A stretch of DNA of 64,000 nucleotides from Nereida sp. MMG025 (GCF_021654165.1 NZ_JAKFZN010000001.1:744001-808000); one strand, 5' to 3'; numbered from the stretch's first letter, positions 27,467 to 36,901 are shown. The notes: a model not told the origin generated them from the letters alone. Translations and numbers: made by a program.

Positions 27467-29299
27467 TCAGTCACCTACAGCTGCAACGACATACGTGCCA
27501 GGTGCATCATCCAAGGTTTTATGGCCTTTATCGCCTGGGCGACGTGCGGGAATCATCTTGCCCGATTTACCCGAAAGCCATTCGCCCCATGTCGGCCACC
27601 ACGATTGTTTTGGTGTAAAGTCCGCTGTTTCTTTCCAGTCGTCAGCCGACTGGTTGATGTTCGAGTTCGTATAAAACCCGTATTTGTTCTTACTCACAGG
27701 GTTGACGATGCCCGCGATATGGCCAGACTCGGACAGGATAAAGGTTTTGTCCTTGCTGCCCATTTTCTTAACGCCGTTAAACGATGACTTCCAAGCTGCA
27801 ATGTGATCGGCCTCGCAAGCAATGGCACACACAGGCACGTTGACGTCTTTGATCTTCAGCGTTTGACCGAAGAGATCAAACCCATCGCTGGCAAATTCAT
27901 CGCGCTGACAAAGGCCCCGCAAGTATTCAATGGCCATCTTCCCCGGCAGGTTTGTTCCATCCCCGTTCCAAAAAAGCAGGTCAAACGCGGGTGGCGCCTC
28001 ACCAAGCATGTAACTGCGAATGGCGGGCTGATAGATCAGATCGTTTGAGCGCAAATAGCTAAAGGTGCGGGACATGAAATAGCTGTTCAGCACGCCATCT
28101 TGCTGCACCTGCTTTTCGATTCCATCTACGAAATCATCTTCCAGAAAAACCCCAACCTCGCCCCGATCCGAAAAATCGGTCAAGGTTGTAAAGAACGTGG
28201 CCGAGTTGATCGACTTGTCCTTGTCCTGTTTCATCTTTGACAAGGTCAGCGACAAAGTGGTGCCTGCAATACAGTAGCCGACCGCATTCACTTTCTTGGT
28301 GCCCGAAATCTTTTTGGCCTCGGCGATGGCGGCCATATAGCCTTCTTGAATATAGTCCTCTAGCCCGACATCGGCGTAGGATTCATCTGGGTTCACCCAA
28401 CTGACGACAAACAGGGTGAACCCTTGATCTACGATCCATTTTAGCAGGCTGTTTTGCTCTTTGAGATCCAGAACGTAGAACTTGTTGATCCATGGCGGAA
28501 AGATCACCAACGGTGTTTCATGCACTTGTTCCGTGGTCGGCGCATATTGAATAAGCTCAAACATGCGATTGCGAAACACGACTTTGCCGGGCGTCGTTCC
28601 AAGGTTTTCACCAACCTTAAACGCGTTTTTATCCGCCAAGGTGACCAACAGGTCGCCATCATTGGCCTCAATATCGCGCACCAGATTTTCAAGCCCTTGA
28701 ACCAAGGACTCACCTTCTGTGGCCACCGCTTTTTCCAAAGCATCGGGATTGGTCGTCAAAAAGTTGGTGGGTGCCATCATATCGACAATCTGGCTTGTGA
28801 AATAGGTCAGGCGCTTGCGATCAGCATCCTCCAGATCATCAAGGGCATTGACCGCATTTGCGATGGCTTCGGCTTGATGGAAATACTGTTGCTTGATAAA
28901 ATTAAAGTAGGGGTGTGTGTCCCAAAGGGGGTTTTTGAAACGTCGATCCGTAGGCGTGTCATCCTTGGGCGCGACAAGCTTGCCTGTGGCCAATGCGGAT
29001 TGTGCATCAAGGTAGTGTTTGAAACTTTTCCCCCAGAAGGCGACTTGCGTTTCAAACAGCTTGCCCGGATCACGCATCATTTCGGTCATATAGGCATTTG
29101 CGGCTTTCATCATCAAATCGCCGCCGGGCCCTTCCAAAGCAGGATTGACGGGCCGCTTGTGCTGCATGGCTTTCGTCAAGCGAGTGGAAAGGGCTTCGAT
29201 TTTCGCCAAATTCTCGGTGATTTTATCGTCGGCTGCGGATGCGTCGGTATCGCCTGTGTCAGTCTGACCAGACGTTTTTGACGATTCTTCCATTGTCAT
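27467..29299 (-). CDS. phaC: Class I poly(3-hydroxyalkanoate) synthase
   Basis: 610 residues. The catalytic Cys343 sits in the lipase-like box GYCIAG, with the Asp in ACEADHIAAW and the His in SESGHIAGIVNP completing the triad. The N-terminal PhaC_N region (KNPLWDTHPYFNFIKQQYF) is class I type. It polymerises 3-hydroxyacyl-CoA into cytoplasmic PHA granules. The first 30 residues are Ser/Thr/Asp rich and probably disordered. It is divergent from phaZ and followed by phaP. It lacks adjacent phaA and phaB, which must lie elsewhere. Confidence 0.96.
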   Translation of the reverse strand: MTMEESSKTSGQTDTGDTDASAADDKITENLAKIEALSTRLTKAMQHKRPVNPALEGPGGDLMMKAANAYMTEMMRDPGKLFETQVAFWGKSFKHYLDAQSALATGKLVAPKDDTPTDRRFKNPLWDTHPYFNFIKQQYFHQAEAIANAVNALDDLEDADRKRLTYFTSQIVDMMAPTNFLTTNPDALEKAVATEGESLVQGLENLVRDIEANDGDLLVTLADKNAFKVGENLGTTPGKVVFRNRMFELIQYAPTTEQVHETPLVIFPPWINKFYVLDLKEQNSLLKWIVDQGFTLFVVSWVNPDESYADVGLEDYIQEGYMAAIAEAKKISGTKKVNAVGYCIAGTTLSLTLSKMKQDKDKSINSATFFTTLTDFSDRGEVGVFLEDDFVDGIEKQVQQDGVLNSYFMSRTFSYLRSNDLIYQPAIRSYMLGEAPPAFDLLFWNGDGTNLPGKMAIEYLRGLCQRDEFASDGFDLFGQTLKIKDVNVPVCAIACEADHIAAWKSSFNGVKKMGSKDKTFILSESGHIAGIVNPVSKNKYGFYTNSNINQSADDWKETADFTPKQSWWPTWGEWLSGKSGKMIPARRPGDKGHKTLDDAPGTYVVAAVGD

Positions 29300-29318
29300 A
29301 TCGAATTTGCCCCTCTAC

Positions 29319-29333
29319 TTTGCACATGCAGAA
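29319..29333 (-). promoter_or_regulatory. PhaR-like motif in the phaC/phaZ divergent region
   Basis: Minus-strand TTCTGCATGTGCAAA, 20-34 bases upstream of phaC. It is one base different from the phaP motif at 27355-27369 over 15 positions. It could serve phaC, phaZ or both. Confidence 0.5.
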
Positions 29334-29421
29334 TACAGTCGCTTTCACGGGGAGCAAAGGCGACGAATTGTTACGCCTGTCTGATAGGTGAAACCAGACA
29401 GCCTCATATATGGAGAGACCC

Positions 29422-30693
29422 GTGAAATACATGATGTCATACGACTTTATGGAAACGATGCGGAACACCAACCAATGGTTGGGGGCCACCGCCCACGCGC
29501 TCAACAGTTATCCCGCCACAGCGGCAATGCCGAATCCCATGTTGGATTGGATGCGCGCTTGGGGCGAAGTCACCGAACGCAGTTTTGCGCGCATGGTGGT
29601 CAAACCTGATTGGGGTATCGATTTCTTTACCTGCGAAGATGGCAAAGACCACATCGTAAAATACACACCGATCATTGAGCGCCCTTTTGGCGACTTGCTT
29701 CACTTCGAGGTCGCAGGACGAAAAACGCGCAAGCGCAAGGTTTTGATCGCGGCCCCCATGTCGGGCCACTACGCGACATTGCTGCGCTCGACGGTGCTGT
29801 CGCTGTTGCCTGATTGTGAGGTCTATATCACCGACTGGCACAACGCCCGTGATATCCCCGTCAGCCAAGGCAAATTCGACATCGAGGATTACACCCTCTA
29901 TCTGGCTGACTTCATGAAGGAACTTGGCCCGGAAACCCATGTGATTGCTGTGTGCCAACCCGTCCCGCTGGCTCTGGCGGCAACGGCTTATCTGGCCAAA
30001 GAAGACCCAAAGGCGCAACCTGCGTCTCTGACACTCATTGGCGGGCCCGTTGACCCGAACGCAAACCCCACTGATGTGACAGACTTCGGCCACTCCGTGA
30101 CGATGACGCAACTGCATGAGATGATGATCCAGCGTGTTGGGTACAAATACAAAGGCGTCGGTCGCAAGGTCTATCCAGGATTGCTTCAGCTGACATCTTT
30201 CATTTCGATGAACAGTCAAACACACTCAAAAGCCTTCCAAGACCAAATCACGCGGGTCGCCAATGGCGAAGCATCCGAACACGACCGTCACAACAAATTC
30301 TATGACGAATATCTGGCGGTTATGGACATGACTGCCGAATTCTACCTTTCAACGGTTGAGCGCATTTTCAAAGAACGTGAAATTGCGAAAAACGAATTCG
30401 TCGTTGCAGGCGTGCAGGTGGACATCGGTGATATCACAGATGTTGCGGTGAAAATCGTTGAAGGTGAAAACGATGACATCTCGGCGCCGGGTCAATGCCT
30501 TGCCGCTCTCGATTTGTTGACTGGCCTTGATGACAGCAAAAAGGCTAGTCATTTGGAACCAGGTGCAGGCCACTATGGTATCTTCGCGGGACGCAAATGG
30601 CGCGAAAATATCCGCCCGCTGGTGCTTGAATTTATCGACGCCAATGCGCGCCCATCATCGAAAAAGGCGGCTAACGACAACGCGGCCGCATAA
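29422..30693 (+). CDS. phaZ: Intracellular polyhydroxyalkanoate depolymerase
   Basis: 423 residues from GTG 29422 (MKYMMSYDFMETMRNTNQWLGA), four bases after GGAGAG; the ATG at 29410 or 29431 is possible. The catalytic Cys178 lies in HVIAVCQPVPLALAA, the cysteine lipase-like box of the intracellular PhaZ family, and the C-terminal PHB_depo_C domain ends with LEPGAGHYGIFAGRKWRENI carrying the catalytic His. It mobilises stored PHA. It is divergent from phaC, the standard alphaproteobacterial pha arrangement. Confidence 0.94.
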   Translation: MKYMMSYDFMETMRNTNQWLGATAHALNSYPATAAMPNPMLDWMRAWGEVTERSFARMVVKPDWGIDFFTCEDGKDHIVKYTPIIERPFGDLLHFEVAGRKTRKRKVLIAAPMSGHYATLLRSTVLSLLPDCEVYITDWHNARDIPVSQGKFDIEDYTLYLADFMKELGPETHVIAVCQPVPLALAATAYLAKEDPKAQPASLTLIGGPVDPNANPTDVTDFGHSVTMTQLHEMMIQRVGYKYKGVGRKVYPGLLQLTSFISMNSQTHSKAFQDQITRVANGEASEHDRHNKFYDEYLAVMDMTAEFYLSTVERIFKEREIAKNEFVVAGVQVDIGDITDVAVKIVEGENDDISAPGQCLAALDLLTGLDDSKKASHLEPGAGHYGIFAGRKWRENIRPLVLEFIDANARPSSKKAANDNAAA

Positions 30694-30715
30694 CGATATC
30701 AAAAAGGGGCCGACG

Positions 30716-31291
30716 ATGAACAAAGATGTAACGCTTACCTGCACATGCGGGGCGCTTTGCGCAAAACTTCTCAACGTCGGTCCGCAACACGGCACGCATA
30801 TTGTCTGTCATTGCGATGACTGCCGTGCGGCCAACAACCACCTCGGCCTTGATGATCCTGGCGCGGAAGGCGTGGATCTGTATCAAACCAGTCCAAGCAA
30901 CCTCAAAATCCTTAAAGGTGGTGAAAACCTTGGCGTGATGAAACTTCGTCAGGCCGGCATTCTGCGTTGGTATGCCAAATGTTGTAACACGCCGATGTAC
31001 AACACAATGAAATCACCAAAACTTCCCTTTGTCGGGGTCGTCACCAGCACCATGGAAGACGGTGCGGACATTGGCCCCGTAAAAACGCGGGGCTTTGTCA
31101 AAAATAACGGTAAAACCACGCACCCCGGCATGCGCCATATGATGGCAGGCATGATCAGCCGAATGGCGCGTGAACGCATCTCCGGTCGCTGGAAAGACAC
31201 GCCGTTTTTTGATGCGTCGTCCATGGAACCCGTGGTTGAGCCGATCGTGTTGGACAAAGCAGAACGCGACGCGGCTTATTCAGGTCTGTGA
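30716..31291 (+). CDS. DUF6151/GFA-like zinc-binding protein
   Basis: 191 residues. Cys-rich motifs (LTCTCGALCAKL, VCHCDDCRAANNHLG, and YAKCCNTPMYNT) match the zinc-binding pattern of glutathione-dependent formaldehyde-activating (GFA)-like proteins, in the larger DUF6151 variant. It is soluble and its function is not established. It starts 22 bases after phaZ and may be cotranscribed; its 3' end overlaps the convergent hydrolase gene by 12 bases. Confidence 0.8.
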   Translation: MNKDVTLTCTCGALCAKLLNVGPQHGTHIVCHCDDCRAANNHLGLDDPGAEGVDLYQTSPSNLKILKGGENLGVMKLRQAGILRWYAKCCNTPMYNTMKSPKLPFVGVVTSTMEDGADIGPVKTRGFVKNNGKTTHPGMRHMMAGMISRMARERISGRWKDTPFFDASSMEPVVEPIVLDKAERDAAYSGL

Positions 31292-32014
31292 TCCGACCAC
31301 AGGGTTTTGCAGCACAAAGGGCTGTTTCATCCATGCATACAGCTGATCAATCACCTCATTTGGTGTTTCCAAAGTCGGAAGATGACCAGCTCGGTCAATG
31401 ACGTGCAAACGCGCATTGGGGATCAATTCTGCCATAAACGTATGCCGCCTTACAGGACACAGCGCATCATGTTCGCCACACATAATCAAAGTCGGCACCT
31501 TGATTTTGCGTAGGGTCCCCTGTTGGTCACGGCGGCGTTGCAGGGCACGGGATTGACGGATGAAAACCTCTGGCCCAAGCGTTTGGGCCATTTCCATCAC
31601 AAGCGACAAAACCTCATCGCGCGCAGGACCGGGAGCAAGGTAGTTCGGTTTCATTTCATCGCGCATGATTTCTAACAGGCGACCTGTTTTGGCCCCGACG
31701 ATCTGGGGTTCGCGCATCGCGGCAATCTGTGGTGTCTCTGCCAATGGATTGGTGTCCATCAAACATAGCCGCGAAATCCGGTCTGGTGCGCGGCGTAGAA
31801 TCTCCATCGCGACGATCCCGCCCATCGATAGCCCCGCCAAAGCAAACTTTTTGGGCAATAAATCCAGCAGACCGCTTGCGATTTCCTCGACACGTTCCCC
31901 TTGGGTGATTGGCGCAACCGTCACAGCATGGGTAGAGGACATCGCAGCGATTTGCGGCCCAAAGAGCCGCGCATCACACATCATTCCTGGCAAAAAGACG
32001 ATCGGTTCAGTCAT
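31280..32014 (-). CDS. Alpha/beta-hydrolase, last gene of the LacI-linked cluster
   Basis: 244 residues from ATG 32014 (MTEPIVFLPGMMCDARLFGPQIAAM). The nucleophile elbow is GLSMGG (Ser), the acid lies in CGEHDALCP and the His in DRAGHLPTLE. It is of the 3-oxoadipate enol-lactonase/haloperoxidase-like type. The substrate is not predictable. It overlaps the MetE-like gene by four bases, so it belongs to the same transcript. Confidence 0.88.
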   Translation of the reverse strand: MTEPIVFLPGMMCDARLFGPQIAAMSSTHAVTVAPITQGERVEEIASGLLDLLPKKFALAGLSMGGIVAMEILRRAPDRISRLCLMDTNPLAETPQIAAMREPQIVGAKTGRLLEIMRDEMKPNYLAPGPARDEVLSLVMEMAQTLGPEVFIRQSRALQRRRDQQGTLRKIKVPTLIMCGEHDALCPVRRHTFMAELIPNARLHVIDRAGHLPTLETPNEVIDQLYAWMKQPFVLQNPVVGSQT

Positions 32015-33132
32015 AGCCGCGCCAACTTTGCCCCCTCGACCAAAGCACCAAGTTTGGCATAGGCGATAGACGGATCCACAGCACCAAAGCCTGCAAATGT
32101 GCCAAACCCGCAATCGCTGCCTGCAATGACACGATCCGCGCCGACAATGTTCACAAACTTTTCAATGCGTTCGGCCACCAGCTTGGGATGCTCGACAAAA
32201 TTTGTTGTGCTATCGACAACGCCGGGCACAAGGATTTTATCGTCTGGAATTTCGGCCGCACGATCACGGAAAACAGTCCATTCGTGGGCGTGGCGGGGAT
32301 TTGAGGTTTCAAACAAAAGCTGGCTGGCACCCACATTCATCAAGGTGCCAAACACCTTGTCCATATCAATATCGCAGACATGCGGCCCTTCATAATTACC
32401 CCAACAGATATGGACACGCACACGTGACGGATCGATGCCATCAAGGGCATGGTTCAATGCCTCAACATGGCTGGCCGCAATCTTCAGGAATTCTTCATCG
32501 CTCAGGTCCTGAAACAGCATGTGCCGCGACAGCGCAAGATCGGGGCAATCAAGCTGCAAATACAGCCCCGCATCGACAATCGTGCGATATTCCTCGCGCA
32601 TGGCATCTGCCAAAGCGGCCAGGTATTCATCGCGGCTGGCATAAAAATCATTCTGCAAAAACAGGCTAATCACACCGGGGCTTGCGGCGTTCATAAAGCC
32701 CTCGGCGGCTCCGTGTTCGGCCATCCCTGCCTTGAGGTTCGCAATATCTTTATGCAAATCCTCTTGGCCTTTGGATTTTACTTCGCCGACACACATCGGG
32801 CGCGCGTATTGCGGTGTGCCCCCTTCGTTTGCAAGGCGTTCAAGAAAGCTCGGAAACAGCTTGAGATCGGCAGGGGCATTGCGCGGGCTGTCCCCGTCAA
32901 ACCCCGTGTAGCGATCCTTGACATAGGTCGCATAGCTGATCTTTGACGTTTCGCCATCACTGACAATATCAATACCTGCCTCCACCTGCTTGCGCACTGT
33001 CTCGGCCGCCGCCGATCGCATGCAGGCGTCAAACGCCGCACTGTCATAGGCTTCGCCGTTTTCGCGCGCAAAGATAAAATCCACCACCTCTTGCGTGCGG
33101 GGAAGGCTGCCGACATGGCTGGTTTTGACCAT
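32011..33132 (-). CDS. MetE-C-like (cobalamin-independent methionine synthase II family) protein
   Basis: 373 residues, about half of MetE: only the catalytic C-terminal TIM-barrel. The start MVKTSHVGSLPRTQEVVDFIF with the zinc-site HVGSLPR motif, and HICWGNYEGPHVCDID and AGSDCGFGTFAG near the end, contain the His/Cys expected for zinc. Such short homologues act as methyltransferases or C-S/C-O lyases on small substrates. In a catabolic cluster a demethylation or thioether role is my inference. RBS AGGAG lies seven bases upstream. Confidence 0.85.
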   Translation of the reverse strand: MVKTSHVGSLPRTQEVVDFIFARENGEAYDSAAFDACMRSAAAETVRKQVEAGIDIVSDGETSKISYATYVKDRYTGFDGDSPRNAPADLKLFPSFLERLANEGGTPQYARPMCVGEVKSKGQEDLHKDIANLKAGMAEHGAAEGFMNAASPGVISLFLQNDFYASRDEYLAALADAMREEYRTIVDAGLYLQLDCPDLALSRHMLFQDLSDEEFLKIAASHVEALNHALDGIDPSRVRVHICWGNYEGPHVCDIDMDKVFGTLMNVGASQLLFETSNPRHAHEWTVFRDRAAEIPDDKILVPGVVDSTTNFVEHPKLVAERIEKFVNIVGADRVIAGSDCGFGTFAGFGAVDPSIAYAKLGALVEGAKLARL

Positions 33133-33201
33133 AAAACTGCTCCTGTATTTGTTGGCAGAGTGAAGTCTTTTACCCCTGCCCTCAAGCGCTTTTTCGCAAG
33201 A

Positions 33202-34167
33202 CTAGGACTGCCATGTCAGCCCTGCTGGATCTTCGGTCGCACGCACCCGGTAAAGGCTGGCCTGCCCCGTCATCGCAGGTTTGATCGACCGCGTCACACC
33301 AGGCGGGATCGCAAAGGTATCGCCGGGCGCAATGGCCGTATCAAAACCATCAACCGTGACACGCCAATGCCCCTTCATGCCCATCAACACTTCGTGCTGA
33401 TCACAGGTGTGCGGCGCATCACTGACGGACGTGCGCGACAGCAGTTCCACTTCAAATCCTGGTTTGTCTTTCAACAGACCCGTTGGTGAAATGACATCGC
33501 AGGGCTGTTTGTCGGCCAAGGCCATCATATCCCAATAGCGCGCCACATAGTTGGGAATGACATCCGCGGTTGTGGGTTCGGGAAATGCCTTCAACTCTTC
33601 TTCGGTCAGCAGGGGCATGGGGTTTACGCCTTCAGGCAGGCCTTGGCCCTTCTTGCTGTCATAAAGCTTGCCGTTTTCGCCCAGTATCAGGCCATGGTCC
33701 TGCGCGTCCTCAATCACCTGCGGTGCCCAGATCACGCCACCGCCTGCATCATCGCCGCCAAGGATCGCCATGATCATCCCGTAGTCGGTACCGATATTCT
33801 CAAATCCGCGAAAGATGCCTGTAGGGATGTTAAAGATGTCCCCTTCCTCCAGCACCACCTCGCCTGCCGTGCCATGCCGCCCCCAAAAAAACCGCCAGCG
33901 ACCGGACAGCACAAAAAACACCTCAGCCGTGCGGTGACTGTGAAGCGAGTTGCGGCACTTGGGCGGCTGTCCTGCCGCACCAATATTAAACCCGATCTGG
34001 TCGGTAATATGCACATGCTGGTCAGCGCTTTCCGACACGCCGCCCCCGATGATCGTAAAGTTTTCCTTTTGATCACTCCCGGGTGTATGGGCGTCAATAA
34101 ATGCGGTTTTACAGGGTTTGAGATCGCCGTAGCGGACGATCCGCGCGGTCATGTCATTGGCTTGCAT
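33202..34167 (-). CDS. Bicupin protein
   Basis: 321 residues with two cupin barrels. The first has HSHRTAEVFFVLSGRWRFFWG ... EEGDIFNIPTGIFRGFEN (residues about 70-130), with metal-ligand His and Glu. The second has HTCDQHEVLMGMKGHWRVTV ... APGDTFAIPPGVTRS (about 245-300). Such bicupins include gentisate 1,2-dioxygenase-like and oxalate-type enzymes; the sequence does not let me choose. RBS GGAG lies eight bases upstream of ATG 34167. Confidence 0.82.
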   Translation of the reverse strand: MQANDMTARIVRYGDLKPCKTAFIDAHTPGSDQKENFTIIGGGVSESADQHVHITDQIGFNIGAAGQPPKCRNSLHSHRTAEVFFVLSGRWRFFWGRHGTAGEVVLEEGDIFNIPTGIFRGFENIGTDYGMIMAILGGDDAGGGVIWAPQVIEDAQDHGLILGENGKLYDSKKGQGLPEGVNPMPLLTEEELKAFPEPTTADVIPNYVARYWDMMALADKQPCDVISPTGLLKDKPGFEVELLSRTSVSDAPHTCDQHEVLMGMKGHWRVTVDGFDTAIAPGDTFAIPPGVTRSIKPAMTGQASLYRVRATEDPAGLTWQS

Positions 34168-34192
34168 TGGTCAGGCTCCACAAGTGTTTTGG

Positions 34193-35143
34193 CTATCCGG
34201 TGTGCGACAGGATTTGTGTCCAGATCGCAACCTCGTCGTAAAGGGTGTAGTCGCGGCGCAGGCCCCACGGCCCGTATTCCACATGGGTGATCCCCATAAC
34301 ATGCACCTTGGCCCCTGTCGGGCGCCCAAAAGCGCCCCACCCATCATGGGTGCCGTCCAGCGCCCAACGCACCGCCGCGCGGGGCGGCATCATGGGATCT
34401 TCGCGCCCGATCACGTGTTTGACGCTAAACTGCGCCGACGGAAATGCACTGCGCAAGCCAAGCCAGAATTCATCGGCAGCGGCGGTGCCATGCCCTGTGC
34501 GCGAGCCTGCATAATGGGTCTCAACCGCGCGGTCATAGACCTCTGGGATCAACGAAAATTCGGCCTGCATGAGGCGCGTTAACATGTCGGCTGTTTTCGC
34601 GCCCCACGCGTTGTCGTTACCCCGGCCCATATAGGGGCCATCGACATCCATATCGGGGGTAAAGGGCGTGATCTTGCCCATGTTTTCAGCAGCAAATTCC
34701 TTGGGATCGCCACCGATTTGACGCACGATGCCACCACTGTCGCGGATCAGCCATTCGTCGGAAATCATGTTGTCCTTGGCATAGCAATCCGCCAAAGCGA
34801 GGCTGGCAATTTTGCGCCCTGTGGGCGGGCCGAACATGCCATCGCCCATATGCGTCGCCGTCGACAAAATGCGATGCGATGACAGCATCCCGTCCTCTGG
34901 CGTGCCAGACCAAATCACGTCTTGTCCCAAAAGCGTGCGATCGGGAAACTGAACAATCGTGGCCATTGTCGCTGCCGTCATTCCCGCCTCGCCGCGTCCG
35001 AAACTGCCAGGCATGCGCACGATCACATCGGGGTGGTAGTAGCGCGACATCGCCTCGCCCATACCGCGATCTTCCCAAATCTCTTTGGTGATGCCGATGA
35101 TATAGTCAGGGAAGTCTTTGAATTTGTTATCAAAACCGCGCAT
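34193..35143 (-). CDS. Double SnoaL-like (NTF2-fold) protein, first copy
   Basis: 316 residues, about twice a single NTF2-like domain. The first half (MRGFDNKFKDFPDYIIGITKEIWEDRGMGEAMSRYYHPDVIVRMP) and the second half (MQAEFSLIPEVYDRAVETHYAGSRTGHGTAAADEFWLGLRSAFPSAQF) each begin with the SnoaL helix-rich pattern. SnoaL-fold proteins are isomerases, cyclases or hydratases. It may work with the other double-SnoaL protein at 37569. It starts three bases after the LacI stop codon. Confidence 0.8.
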   Translation of the reverse strand: MRGFDNKFKDFPDYIIGITKEIWEDRGMGEAMSRYYHPDVIVRMPGSFGRGEAGMTAATMATIVQFPDRTLLGQDVIWSGTPEDGMLSSHRILSTATHMGDGMFGPPTGRKIASLALADCYAKDNMISDEWLIRDSGGIVRQIGGDPKEFAAENMGKITPFTPDMDVDGPYMGRGNDNAWGAKTADMLTRLMQAEFSLIPEVYDRAVETHYAGSRTGHGTAAADEFWLGLRSAFPSAQFSVKHVIGREDPMMPPRAAVRWALDGTHDGWGAFGRPTGAKVHVMGITHVEYGPWGLRRDYTLYDEVAIWTQILSHTG

Positions 35144-35146
35144 CAG

Positions 35147-36148
35147 CTATCCTTTGGGTCTACGTGCAGAGCTGCGGATCATCAGCGGCCCATCAATTTC
35201 AATATGCTGTGTGTCGCCCGTGCGTTCGATCAACCCCATCAGGGTGTCGACTGTCGCACTCACCATACGGTTTGTGGGCTGGCGCAAGGTGGTCAGATCA
35301 TAAGCGACCCAACTTGCAATCGACACGTCATCGTAGCCGACAATCGAGACATCGTCAGGGATCCTCAGGTTCAGCGTGCCGCGCAGGTGATCCATCACGC
35401 CAAACGCCATGTGATCATTTCCCACAAACAGGGCATCACACCCTTGATCCACAACCAGTTTTTCCGCCATTTCCGCTGCGACATCGCGGCGGTACATACC
35501 GTCCTCTTGCCCTACCAGTGTCGCACCCGCATCCGCCAGTCCTTGGGCAAATCCAAGCGCGCGGTCCACACCCGTGGTCGAGCCCATCCAACCCGACACA
35601 TGCCCGATCCGCGTGTGACCGCCTGCAACCAGAAACTCCGCTATTTTGGCCGCCCCCGCACGGTTGTTGCTGGTCACATGGCTAAGCGTGCGCCCCTCAT
35701 GACCACGGTTGAACAGCACGACAGGAATGCCCGCTGCCGCGCATTTATCGGTCAATTCATCTGAAATCCCGACACTGGCGGCAATAATCCCGTCCACTTG
35801 GTAGTCCAACAGTTGATTAAACGTGTCTTCCACATGCTCGCCATGCCCGCGCACGGTAAAAATAAGGATATGGTAGCCCTGCTCTTGTAAAACATTGCTC
35901 AACCGCTCAACCGCGTCGGGGTAAAACTGGTTATCCAGATAGGCCACAACCAGGCCGATAATCCGGCTGCGCCCCGTGATCAGACCACGCGCCAGACGGT
36001 TCGGACGATACCCGAGGGCTTCGGCCGCCTCTCGCACTTTCTTCTGGGTCGATTTGCTGGCACTGGCCCCGCTGAAAACACGGCTGACGGCCGATTGGCT
36101 GACACCTGCGCGCAAAGCCACATCCAAAGAGGTCACTTTACGGTTCAT
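35147..36148 (-). CDS. LacI-family transcriptional regulator
   Basis: 333 residues. The N-terminal HTH is MNRKVTSLDVALRAGVSQSAVSRVFSGASASKSTQKKVREAAEALGYRPN, with the LacI hinge helix region 'RLARGLITGRSRIIGLV' following. The sugar-binding-protein-like domain has DNQFYPDAVERLSNVL and ends with TLRQPTNRMV. It overlaps the SDR gene by four bases. I propose that it binds the identical 18-bp sites upstream of the SDR and HpsN-like genes (36902-36919 and 40001-40018). Confidence 0.93.
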   Translation of the reverse strand: MNRKVTSLDVALRAGVSQSAVSRVFSGASASKSTQKKVREAAEALGYRPNRLARGLITGRSRIIGLVVAYLDNQFYPDAVERLSNVLQEQGYHILIFTVRGHGEHVEDTFNQLLDYQVDGIIAASVGISDELTDKCAAAGIPVVLFNRGHEGRTLSHVTSNNRAGAAKIAEFLVAGGHTRIGHVSGWMGSTTGVDRALGFAQGLADAGATLVGQEDGMYRRDVAAEMAEKLVVDQGCDALFVGNDHMAFGVMDHLRGTLNLRIPDDVSIVGYDDVSIASWVAYDLTTLRQPTNRMVSATVDTLMGLIERTGDTQHIEIDGPLMIRSSARRPKG

Positions 36149-36891
36149 TCCGCCGTCCACCCGCCATCGACCAGCAACGACGTGCCCGTCACCATCGCAC
36201 TGGCATCAGATGCCAAAAACAAGACAGCCCCCATCAGGTCCTCGACCTCGGCCACGCGGGGCAGCTTGATCATCCGCTCAATCCATGCGCGCTTTTCAGG
36301 GTCCTCAAATGTGGGTGCAGTCAGCGCTGTGCGCACAAACGTCGGGCATACGGTATTGACCCGAATGTTACGTGCGCCCCATTCAATCGCCATCGCCTTG
36401 GTCATGCCCTCAACCGCATGTTTGGTGCCGCAATACACCGCGCGATCAATCCCGCCCACATGCGCCATCTGACTGCTGATCTGAATGATCGACCCGCCGT
36501 TTTGCATGCCTTTTGCCGCTTGCTGCGCCAGAAAATAGGCCGCTTTCACATTAATCTGCATCACCGCATCAAAATCATCTTCAAGCGTATCCAATGCAGG
36601 CGAATGTCGGGCCAGCCCTGCCGAATTCACCAAAATATCCACAGGCGTGGCCAGAGCGTCTTTGACAGCGGCCATATCCGTGACGTCCAGCTGCAGGCCT
36701 TCTGCGCTCAGCCCCGCATCCGTCATTGCCGTCACAGAGGCCGCAATTTCATCCGCGCTGCGCGCCGCAATCACCACATGGGCGCCCGCTTCTGCCAAGG
36801 CGACGGCGCTGCCCAACCCGATGCCGCGCGAGCCGCCAGTGACCAAAGCACGCTTTCCATCAAGGCGAAACGAAGGGGTCTTGGGCAGCAT
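36145..36891 (-). CDS. Short-chain dehydrogenase/reductase
   Basis: 248 residues. The NAD(P) motif is TGGSRGIGLGSA (TGxxxGIG) near residue 17, NSAG at about 87, and the catalytic Ser-Tyr-Lys is ISSQM ... YCGTKHAVEG. The C-terminal LASDASAMVTGTSLLVDGGW is typical. It oxidises or reduces a hydroxyl/carbonyl group of the unknown pathway substrate. AAGGA ten bases upstream of ATG lies at the edge of the putative operator 36902-36919. Confidence 0.93.
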   Translation of the reverse strand: MLPKTPSFRLDGKRALVTGGSRGIGLGSAVALAEAGAHVVIAARSADEIAASVTAMTDAGLSAEGLQLDVTDMAAVKDALATPVDILVNSAGLARHSPALDTLEDDFDAVMQINVKAAYFLAQQAAKGMQNGGSIIQISSQMAHVGGIDRAVYCGTKHAVEGMTKAMAIEWGARNIRVNTVCPTFVRTALTAPTFEDPEKRAWIERMIKLPRVAEVEDLMGAVLFLASDASAMVTGTSLLVDGGWTAE

Positions 36892-36901
36892 CTGAAGTCC
36901 T

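Noticed and set aside
33133-33201. SAM riboswitch before the MetE-like gene
   Set aside because: The 69-base gap is too short and shows no SAM-I/II core.
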